Under the pieces are notes generated by a model. That model was not told where the DNA came from, made no database searches, and saw only the letters and a list, made by a program, of their open reading frames with translations. DNA of 64,000 bases, taken from assembly GCA_018241265.1 (NCBI GenBank), contig JAFEEF010000067.1:1-64000 (forward strand), written 5' to 3'. This DNA comes from Pseudomonadota bacterium (GTDB lineage Bacteria; Pseudomonadota; Gammaproteobacteria; Burkholderiales; Burkholderiaceae_C). A program made the position numbers and the translations under genes. Shown here in pieces: positions 57,637 through 64,000 of the stretch (positions within the stretch are counted from its first letter, which is position 1; every line of letters starts with the position of its first letter).

Positions 57637-58840
57637 TACCGCGGGCGCCACGCGGTCCGCCGCGCCGCCGCTGTGGGCGCTGGTCGTCGGCCAGATCTGC
57701 CTGCATTCCTGCATGGCCGGTGTCCGCATGGCCGCGCCGCTGGAGGTGCTGGGGCAGGGCGGTTCGCCGGCCCGGGTCGGCTTGCTGATGGGCTTGTTCG
57801 CGGCTGCGCCGGTGGTGCTGGCCCTGCGCGCCGGGCGCCTTGCGGACCGCCACGGCTACCACTTGCCGCTGCGCCTGGCGGTCGGCCTGACCGTGGCCGG
57901 CGGCCTGCTGGCATGGGTATCGACGACCACGGCGGGATACGGCTTCCTGCTGCTGTGCGTCGGCGCGGCGGCTTGCGGCACCGGCGCCAATGTCGGCCTC
58001 ATCACCATCCAGCACCGTGCCGGCCGAGCGGCGCGCGATGCGACCGAGCTCAAGCGCGTGTTCTCCTGGCTCGGCCTGGCGCCGGCGCTGTCGAACGTCG
58101 CCGGGCCCGTGCTCGCCGGCGCGGCGATCGACGCGGCGGGCTTTCGGGCTGCCTTCTTCGGCCTCGCGATGCTGCCGTTGATCGGCCTGTGGTCGGCCCG
58201 GTACGTGCCGGCGGAGGCGTCGGAGCGACCCGCGGTCGCGCCGCGCCGCCGGAGCTCGTGGACGCTGCTGCGCGCGCCCGGGCTCGCCCGGCTGCTGCTC
58301 GTCAACTGGCTGCTGTCGGCGAGCTGGGACGTGCACTCTTTCGTCGTGCCGCTGCTCGGTCACGAGCGCGGCTTCAGCGCGTCGGCGATCGGTCTCGTGC
58401 TGGGCCTTTTCGCGGCCGCGGTCGCACTGGTGCGGCTCGTGATTCCGATGCTCGCCGAGCGGCTGCGCGAGCAGGACGTGCTGGTCGGCGCGATGCTCGC
58501 GACCGCCACGGTCTTCATGCTCTATCCGTTCGCGCGGTTGGCGTGGCTGATGGGCCTGTGCGCTGCGTTGCTCGGCTTCGCGCTCGGCTCGGTGCAGCCG
58601 ATGGTCATGAGCATGCTGCACCAGATGACGCCGCACGACCGCCACGGCGAGGTGATCGCGCTGCGCTCGATGACGCTCAACACGTCGAGCGCGCTGATGC
58701 CGCTCGCATTCGGCGTGGTCGGCTCGGCGCTCGGGCCGGCGGTGCTGTTCTGGCTGATGGGTCTGGCGGTCGGCGCGGGGAGCTGGCAGGCGCGCCGCGT
58801 CGGCGCGGTGTCCGCGGCACCGGCGGCCGTCAGAACTTGA
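57626..58840 (+). CDS. MFS transporter
   Basis: A 404-residue protein with about 12 membrane helices and the MFS loop signature LRAGRLADRHGYHLPLRLAV between helices 2 and 3. The second half includes SWDVHSFVVPLLGHERGFSA and LGFALGSVQPMVMSMLHQMT. The substrate is not deducible; the fold resembles drug/metabolite exporters. It starts inside the end of rmuC. Its 3' end overlaps the 3' end of the convergent glutaredoxin-like gene by 11 bp. Confidence 0.87.
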   Translation: MTADTAGATRSAAPPLWALVVGQICLHSCMAGVRMAAPLEVLGQGGSPARVGLLMGLFAAAPVVLALRAGRLADRHGYHLPLRLAVGLTVAGGLLAWVSTTTAGYGFLLLCVGAAACGTGANVGLITIQHRAGRAARDATELKRVFSWLGLAPALSNVAGPVLAGAAIDAAGFRAAFFGLAMLPLIGLWSARYVPAEASERPAVAPRRRSSWTLLRAPGLARLLLVNWLLSASWDVHSFVVPLLGHERGFSASAIGLVLGLFAAAVALVRLVIPMLAERLREQDVLVGAMLATATVFMLYPFARLAWLMGLCAALLGFALGSVQPMVMSMLHQMTPHDRHGEVIALRSMTLNTSSALMPLAFGVVGSALGPAVLFWLMGLAVGAGSWQARRVGAVSAAPAAVRT

Positions 58841-59468
58841 TGCCGGTCGGGCTGGCCGGCGGCGGTGCCGCCGGTGCCTCGGGTGCCGAGGCCGCCGGCG
58901 CAGCGCGCGCGACGTTCGCATCGCGCCGCTCGACGATCGGCGCCGGCGCCGGGTACTGGTAGCCGACCGGCAGGCGCGACTCGCGCGGGTAGCCGGCCGC
59001 ATCGAGGTACGACGCCCAGACCTCGGGTGAATAGCCGCGCAGCATCTGCGAGCCGATCGCCAGCGTGGGCGCGTCGCGGCCGCCGGATACGCGCTCGAGC
59101 GCGTCGCCGTCCTCGGCGCTCTGGACCTGTTTCTCCGCGAAGGGAATGCCGCGTTGCCGCAGCATCGCCCGGCCGGCGTCGCACGGCTCGCAGGCGCCGG
59201 TCGACGCATACAGCGTCACCGGATAGCGCGTGACGGCCTGGCGCAATTCGAGCGGCATCACCGCCTCGGCGGCGGCCGCGCCGCCGCGGCCGTTCAGCGC
59301 CGTGACCTTGCTGTCGGTGGTCGCCGGCGGCCGATCGGTGTAGGTCACCTTGCCGTCGGGTCCGATCACCTTGTACTGCGCCAGGCTGGCGCCGGAAGCC
59401 AACGCCAGCGCGACGCCGAGCGCGACCGCGACGGGCGTTGCAGATGGCAGTGAACGGCGCGGCGACAT
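58830..59468 (-). CDS. Exported DUF4124 / glutaredoxin-like fusion protein
   Basis: A 212-residue protein: a signal peptide (VAVALGVALALASGASLAQ), a DUF4124 segment (YKVIGPDGKVTYTDRPPAT), then a glutaredoxin-like domain (about 80-155) with the redox motif CEPC in LYASTGACEPCDAGRAMLR, and a Pro/Ala-rich tail ending GIKF. It should act in the periplasm as a thiol-redox protein. DUF4124 domains are common in exported proteins and have unknown function. The family of fused proteins occurs in Burkholderiales. Confidence 0.8.
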   Translation of the reverse strand: MSPRRSLPSATPVAVALGVALALASGASLAQYKVIGPDGKVTYTDRPPATTDSKVTALNGRGGAAAAEAVMPLELRQAVTRYPVTLYASTGACEPCDAGRAMLRQRGIPFAEKQVQSAEDGDALERVSGGRDAPTLAIGSQMLRGYSPEVWASYLDAAGYPRESRLPVGYQYPAPAPIVERRDANVARAAPAASAPEAPAAPPPASPTGIKF

Positions 59469-59541
59469 GCAGGCTCCGGAGTGAAGGCCGACGAATCTAC
59501 CGCAGCGGCACAGGCCCTTCAACACGATGGTCGGCAATAGT

Positions 59542-61632
59542 TCACGCCGCCGCCGCGGCGCCGGCATCGGCCAGGCCCAGGTGTCGGAGCAGCGCATCGA
59601 TGCGCGGAGCGCGCCCGCGGAACGCCGTGAAGCTTTCGAGCGCCGTGCGGCTGCCGCCGGTCTCGAGCACCTGCTCGCGGTAGCGCCGGCCGGTCGCGAC
59701 GTCGAGCACGCCCTGCGGCTCGGCGGCGTGCTCTTCGAACGCGCTCCAGGCATCGGCCGACAGCACCTCGGCCCATTGATAGCTGTAGTAGCCCGCCGCA
59801 TAGCCGCCGCTGAAGATATGGCCGAAGGTATGCAGCGGCCTGGCGAACGCCGGCGGCCGGATGACGGCGACTTCCTGCCGGACCTCGGCGGCGACTTCGC
59901 CGATGCGGCCGGATGCCTCCGGCTCGGCATGCAGCCGCATGTCGATCAGCGACAGCTCGACCTGGCGCAGCGTCTGCAGGCCGCTCTGGAAGTTGCGCGC
60001 CGCGAGCATGCGGTCGAAGAGGGCGCGAGGCAGCGGCTCGCCGGTGTCCACATGCGCGGTGAGGCGGCGCACGACTTCCCACTCCCAGCAGAAGTTCTCC
60101 ATGAACTGGCTGGGCAGTTCGACCGCGTCCCATTCGACGCCCGAGATGCCCGAAACGCTCAGGTCGTCGATCCGCGTCAGCAGGAGCTGCAGGCCGTGCC
60201 CGAATTCATGGAACAGCGTGATGACCTCGTCGTGCGTGAGCAGCGACTGGCGCTCGACGCCGTCGACAACGAGCGGCGGCGTGAAGTTGCAGATCAGGTT
60301 CGCGACCGGCGTCTGCAAGTGGCCTTCCGGACGCGCCCAGCGGTCGCGCACGTCGTCCATCCACGCGCCGGAGCGCTTGCCGGGGCGTGCGTAGAGATCG
60401 AGGTAGAACTGACCGACCAGCGTGGTGGATGCACCGACCGAGCGCTCGATGCGGAAGAAGCGCACGCTAGGGTGCCAGACCTCGGTCCGGTCCGGCACGA
60501 TGCGCACCTCGAACAGCGTCTCGACGATGCGGAACAGCCCGTCGAGGATCTTGTCGACCGTGAAGTACTGCTTGACCTCCTGCTCGCTGAACGCATAGCG
60601 CTCGGCCTTCAGGCGCTCGCTGACGAACGCGATGTCCCACGCCTGCAGCCGGTCCAGGCCGAGCTGCTCGCGGGCGTAGCGCTCGAGGTCGGCGAGGTCG
60701 CGTTCGGCGCTCGGACGCGCACGCCGGCCGAGGTCGGACAGGAACTGCATCACCTCCGCGGGCGATTGCGCCATCTTCGGCACCAGCGACAGCTCGGCGA
60801 AATTGGCATGGCCGAGCAGCCGGGCTTCCTCCTGGCGCAGCTCGAGCAGCTCGCGCATCACCGCGCCGTTGTCGAAGTCGGGCGGCCCGGCCTCGCTCGC
60901 GCGCGTCGCGTACGCGCGATAGAGCTGCTCGCGCAGCGAGCGGTCCTCCACGTACTGCATCACCGGCAGGTAGCTGGGCAGGTGCAGCGTGACCTTGCAG
61001 CCTTCGCGGCCATCGGCTTGCGCCGCCTGCCGTGCCGCCTGCGTCAGGTCGTCCGGCAGGCCGGCAAGGCGCGCCTCGTCGACGTAGCAGGCATGGCTGT
61101 CGGTGGCGTCGAGCACATGGTTGGAGAACTGCTGCGACAGCTCCGCCTGGCGGTCCTGGAGCTCGGCGTAACGCTCCTTGGCGGCGCCTTGCAGGTTCGC
61201 GCCCGACAGCACGAAGTCGCGCAGCGCATTCGACAGCGCCTTGCGGCGCGGCGCGCTGAGGCCGGCTGCCGCCGGACCGGCGAGGATGGCGCGGTACTTG
61301 TCGAAAAGGAGCGTGTCGGCGCCGAGCCGGGTGTGGAACTCGACCACGCGCGACAGGTTCTCGGCATGCCGGCTGCGCAGCTCCGGCGTATCGGCCACCG
61401 CGTGCAGGTGGCCGACCGCCGCCCAGGCGCGCGTCAGCCGCTCGGTCGCGACATCGAGCACCGACGACATCGCGTCGTAGTCGGCCGGCACGGCGTTGCC
61501 TGTCGCGCGTGCGAGTGCGGCATTCGCGTCGGACAGCAGCGCGTCGACTGCCGGCGTGATGTGCTCGGGACGGATCGCCGCGAAGTGCGGCAGGTCGCCG
61601 GTGTCGAGCAGCGGATTGGTACGCGCGTCCAT
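59542..61632 (-). CDS. prlC: Oligopeptidase A (M3 family metallopeptidase)
   Basis: A 696-residue cytoplasmic zinc peptidase. The zinc motif HEFGH (about residues 474-478) lies in EVITLFHEFGHGLQLLLT, with the downstream Glu in WDAVELPSQFMENFCWE. The C-terminal YYSYQWAEVLSADAWSAFEE is typical of PrlC/Dcp enzymes. It degrades short peptides, including cleaved signal peptides. The ATG overlaps the folD stop by one base (ATGA), so it is translated from the folD message. Confidence 0.94.
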   Translation of the reverse strand: MDARTNPLLDTGDLPHFAAIRPEHITPAVDALLSDANAALARATGNAVPADYDAMSSVLDVATERLTRAWAAVGHLHAVADTPELRSRHAENLSRVVEFHTRLGADTLLFDKYRAILAGPAAAGLSAPRRKALSNALRDFVLSGANLQGAAKERYAELQDRQAELSQQFSNHVLDATDSHACYVDEARLAGLPDDLTQAARQAAQADGREGCKVTLHLPSYLPVMQYVEDRSLREQLYRAYATRASEAGPPDFDNGAVMRELLELRQEEARLLGHANFAELSLVPKMAQSPAEVMQFLSDLGRRARPSAERDLADLERYAREQLGLDRLQAWDIAFVSERLKAERYAFSEQEVKQYFTVDKILDGLFRIVETLFEVRIVPDRTEVWHPSVRFFRIERSVGASTTLVGQFYLDLYARPGKRSGAWMDDVRDRWARPEGHLQTPVANLICNFTPPLVVDGVERQSLLTHDEVITLFHEFGHGLQLLLTRIDDLSVSGISGVEWDAVELPSQFMENFCWEWEVVRRLTAHVDTGEPLPRALFDRMLAARNFQSGLQTLRQVELSLIDMRLHAEPEASGRIGEVAAEVRQEVAVIRPPAFARPLHTFGHIFSGGYAAGYYSYQWAEVLSADAWSAFEEHAAEPQGVLDVATGRRYREQVLETGGSRTALESFTAFRGRAPRIDALLRHLGLADAGAAAAA

Positions 61633-62504
61633 CAGGCGGCCTCGCGGGCGGGTGGTTGCAGCAGGCGTTCGGCGGATTCGACGGTGTTCATCAGCAGCAT
61701 CGTGATCGTCATCGGGCCGACGCCGCCCGGCACCGGGGTCACATGGCCGGCCACCTCGGAGACCGCCGCGAAATCGACGTCGCCGCACAGCTTGCCGTCG
61801 GCGCCGCGGTTGATGCCGACGTCGATGACGACGGCGCCCGGCTTGACCATGTCGCCCGCAAGCACGTGCGGCCGGCCGACCGCCGCGACGACGACGTCGG
61901 CCTGGCGGGTATGGTGCCCGAGATCAGGGGTCGCGCTGTGGCAAATCGTGACGGTGGCGTGGGCCTGCAGCAGCAGCAGCGCCATCGGCTTGCCGACCGT
62001 GTTGCTGCGCCCGATCACGACGGCATGCTTGCCGCGCAGGTCGATGCCGGTGCTGGCGATCAGCTTCATGCAGCCGTAGGGCGTGCACGGCCGAAAGCCC
62101 GGCAGGCCGGTCAGCAGCTCGCCGGCCGACAGCACCGAGTAGCCGTCGACGTCCTTGCGCGGCGAGATCGTCTCGATGACCTTGTGCGGATCGATGTGCC
62201 TGGGCAGCGGCATCTGCACCAGGATGCCGTGGATCGCCGGATCGTCGTTCAGCGCCCGGATGCGCAGCAGCAGGTCGGCTTCGGTGAATGCCGCGTCGTA
62301 GCGCTCCAGCACCGAATGGATGCCGGCTTCGCCGCAGGCCTTCACCTTGTCGCGCACGTAGATCTGACTGGCCGGATCGTCGCCGACCAGGATCACCGCG
62401 AGACCGGGGCGGCGGCCGCGTGCGGCGAGCGCGGCGGTGCGCTGGGCGATCTCGGCGCGCAGCTCGCGCGACAAGGCCTTGCCATCGATGCGTAGAGCGG
62501 TCAT
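61632..62504 (-). CDS. folD: Methylenetetrahydrofolate dehydrogenase / cyclohydrolase
   Basis: A 290-residue bifunctional folate enzyme (5,10-methylene-THF to 10-formyl-THF). Visible signatures: [20 protein letters not shown] with the catalytic Lys in [57 protein letters not shown] (NADP), and [18 protein letters not shown]. The start at 62504 ([15 protein letters not shown]) matches relatives; an ATG at 62522 would add six residues. It is followed by prlC in ATGA overlap. Confidence 0.95.
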   Translation of the reverse strand: MTALRIDGKALSRELRAEIAQRTAALAARGRRPGLAVILVGDDPASQIYVRDKVKACGEAGIHSVLERYDAAFTEADLLLRIRALNDDPAIHGILVQMPLPRHIDPHKVIETISPRKDVDGYSVLSAGELLTGLPGFRPCTPYGCMKLIASTGIDLRGKHAVVIGRSNTVGKPMALLLLQAHATVTICHSATPDLGHHTRQADVVVAAVGRPHVLAGDMVKPGAVVIDVGINRGADGKLCGDVDFAAVSEVAGHVTPVPGGVGPMTITMLLMNTVESAERLLQPPAREAA

Positions 62505-62528
62505 AGAGGCTTCATCCTTCAATGCAAA

Positions 62529-62551
62529 GGGGCCGCCTCGTGAGCGGCCCC
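62529..62551 (-). terminator. Terminator between fixJ and folD
   Basis: GGGGCCGC (62529-62536) and GCGGCCCC (62544-62551) form an 8-bp stem with a 7-nt loop. On the minus strand it is followed by TTTGC. It ends the fixLJ transcript 23 bp after the fixJ stop. Confidence 0.7.
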
Positions 62552-62573
62552 TCCATGTGGGTTGTCGCGGTGA

Positions 62574-63197
62574 TCAGACTTTGGCCTGAGCGCCGAGTGC
62601 GATCTTCAGCAGATCCGCGACCGTGTTCGCGTTGAGCTTTTCCATGATGTTGGCGCGATGCGCCTCCACCGTCTTGATGCTGATGCCGAGGTCGTCGGCG
62701 ATCTGCTTGTTGAGCCGTCCGGCGACGATGCGCTCGAGCACCTGCGCCTCGCGCGTCGTCAGGCGCGACAGCAGCGCGTCGCGGCTCGCGGCTTCCTGGT
62801 GCTTCGAGAAGTCGACGCGCGCACGTTCGAGCATCTTCTCGACCAGCGCGACGAGCTCTTCTTCCTTGAACGGCTTCTCGATGAAGTCCTCGGCGCCCTT
62901 CTTCATCGTCGTGACCGCCATCGGCACGTCGCCGTGGCCGGTGATGAAGGTCATCGGCAACGGTGACCGGCGCTCGATCAGGCGATCCTGCAGCTCCAGG
63001 CCGCTCATGCCGTCCATGCGGATGTCGGCGATCAGGCAGGCCACTTCGCGCGGATCGAAGCGCGACAGGAACGATTCCGACGAATCGAAGCACTTCACGC
63101 GGTAGTCCTTGCCCTCGAGCAGCCATTGCAAGGAGTCGCGCACGGCCTCGTCGTCGTCGACGACATAGACGGTGCCCTTCTTCGGAATCAAACTCAT
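62574..63197 (-). CDS. FixJ-family two-component response regulator
   Basis: A 207-residue regulator. The receiver (about 8-125) has DDD14-16, the phospho-acceptor Asp58 (CLIADIRMDGMSGLEL), FITGHGDVPMAV and the Lys in FIEKPFKEEELV. The LuxR-type helix-turn-helix (about 140-205; LTTREAQVLERIVAGRLNKQ, then ISIKTVEAHRANIMEKL) is of the FixJ/TtrR type. Its ATG overlaps the stop of the sensor gene, so the pair is translationally coupled. The signal and targets are not visible; FixLJ-like pairs often respond to oxygen or to tricarboxylates. Confidence 0.92.
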   Translation of the reverse strand: MSLIPKKGTVYVVDDDEAVRDSLQWLLEGKDYRVKCFDSSESFLSRFDPREVACLIADIRMDGMSGLELQDRLIERRSPLPMTFITGHGDVPMAVTTMKKGAEDFIEKPFKEEELVALVEKMLERARVDFSKHQEAASRDALLSRLTTREAQVLERIVAGRLNKQIADDLGISIKTVEAHRANIMEKLNANTVADLLKIALGAQAKV

Positions 63198-64000
63198 GAG
63201 ACGACAGCCGAGTTGGGAGTGGAAGAGGCGGCACCGTGGGAGGCTTGCGCCGGCAACGTGAACGAGAAGCGGCAGCCCACGATCGCGTCGCCATTGTAGA
63301 GGTTCTCCGCTCGTATCCGGCCGCGGTGGCTCTCGATGATCGAGCGGCAAAGGCTCAGGCCGATGCCCAGGCCGTCGGCCTTCGTGGAGAAGAACGCTTC
63401 ATAGAGCCGCTGGATGACTTCGTCCTTCAATCCGGGGCCCATGTCGGTGACGCTGAACTCGATCACCGCGCCTTCCTCGGCGTTGTTGCGCGGCACGACG
63501 CGCAACTCGATGCTGCGGCGCGAAGGCGGCAGGTGCGCGTTGTCGATCGCCTCGGCAGCGTTCTTCAACAGGTTCAGCACGACCTGCTCGATCAGGATCG
63601 GGTCGACCATCAGCACCGGCAGCCGCTGCGCGACGTAGGTGCGGATCGAGACGTTGCGGCGCCTGAGCTCGATGCCGGCGAGGTCGACGGCGTCGTCGAC
63701 GATCGCCTGGGCCGACGACGCCTGGCGCTGCGGCTCGCTGCGCTTCACGAAGGCGCGTATGCGGTGGATGATCTGGCCGGCCCGTTCGGCCTGGCGCGCG
63801 GTCTTCTGCAGCGCCGCGATCAGGTCGAGCTTCTCGATCGCGTTGTTGTTGACGCGCGTGACCATGCCGTTGCAGTAGTTCGTGATCGCGGTGAGCGGCT
63901 GGTTCAGCTCGTGCGCGACCGACGACGCCATCTCGCCCATCGTGACGAGCCGGCTCGTCATCTGCGCCTTGTCGGCCTGGCTGGCCGCCAGCGTCTCGGC
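63194..64000 (-). CDS. Sensor histidine kinase (FixL/DctB-like), C-terminal part
   Basis: The gene leaves the window at the right edge, so only 268 residues are seen and the sensor region is missing. Present are the HisKA domain with the phospho-acceptor His (MASSVAHELNQPLTAITNYC) and a complete HATPase domain: VVLNLLKNAAEAI (N box), DMGPGLKDEVI (G1), FFSTKADGLGIGLSLCRSII (F and G2). The 13 visible codons upstream of MTSRLVTMGE are in frame and helical, consistent with a linker. It is coupled by ATGA to the FixJ-type regulator downstream. Confidence 0.92.
   Translation of the reverse strand, partial: AETLAASQADKAQMTSRLVTMGEMASSVAHELNQPLTAITNYCNGMVTRVNNNAIEKLDLIAALQKTARQAERAGQIIHRIRAFVKRSEPQRQASSAQAIVDDAVDLAGIELRRRNVSIRTYVAQRLPVLMVDPILIEQVVLNLLKNAAEAIDNAHLPPSRRSIELRVVPRNNAEEGAVIEFSVTDMGPGLKDEVIQRLYEAFFSTKADGLGIGLSLCRSIIESHRGRIRAENLYNGDAIVGCRFSFTLPAQASHGAASSTPNSAVVS

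Overview
The window is GC-rich chromosomal DNA from a member of the Burkholderiales (Betaproteobacteria), probably the Rubrivivax/Leptothrix/Rhizobacter group or a close relative. This rests on an Aer-type and a Tar-type chemoreceptor, a PHA-granule phasin, a cysI-DUF934-cysH-cobA sulfur operon, an FdxA/ferredoxin reductase pair, a CHASE3 kinase with a LuxR regulator, and FixJ/FixL at the right edge. The species cannot be named from the sequence alone.

Layout. 1-7.4 kb: signalling and chemotaxis (end of an HD-GYP protein, Aer-like receptor, GGDEF-EAL protein, stand-alone CZB protein, Tar-like receptor with a flagellar sigma-28 promoter). 7.6-17.4 kb: an NAD-dependent epimerase, a small two-gene module whose second gene is truncated, a DJ-1/PfpI protein, a secreted HAF-repeat protein, a TnsA-like remnant, and three consecutive secreted-protein genes (malectin/CotH/lamin-tail, then two predicted beta-propellers). 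17.4-23.5 kb: a scrambled toxin island. It holds an AbiEi antitoxin with its AbiEii toxin cut off by a 394-bp mini insertion sequence, an orphan polymorphic-toxin nuclease tip with a putative immunity gene, an Rhs fragment broken by an IS3-type fragment, an intact ParDE pair and a tyrosine recombinase.

23.5-33.0 kb: an integrated element bounded by 47-bp direct repeats derived from the 3' part of tRNA-Asn. It carries its own integrase, an AlpA-like protein, a P4/D5-type helicase, a prohead-protease/major-capsid fusion and a frameshifted tape-measure gene. I found no terminase, portal, tail-tube or lysis gene. It also has a 109-nt two-tier perfect hairpin at one end and two inverted 31-bp copies of a hairpin-forming motif flanking the gene block. 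It looks like a phage satellite or a heavily deleted prophage and is the most unusual part of the window.

33-64 kb: housekeeping and metabolism. This part has a TonB-dependent receptor under a TPP riboswitch; ferredoxin and its reductase; sulfite/APS reduction without cysDN; a patatin lipoprotein; a phasin with paired palindromic operators; a thioesterase/hydroxyacid dehydrogenase pair; AsmA; BLUF and Crp/Fnr regulators; and an envelope-stress cluster (BON, ferritin-like, two DUF1328 proteins, DUF883-like, holin-like) next to a CHASE3 kinase and two response regulators. Then follow a fused osmoprotectant transporter, RmuC, an MFS transporter, a glutaredoxin-like protein, oligopeptidase A, FolD, and FixJ/FixL running off the right edge. 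Many of these genes overlap by the 4-bp ATGA pattern, which indicates translational coupling.
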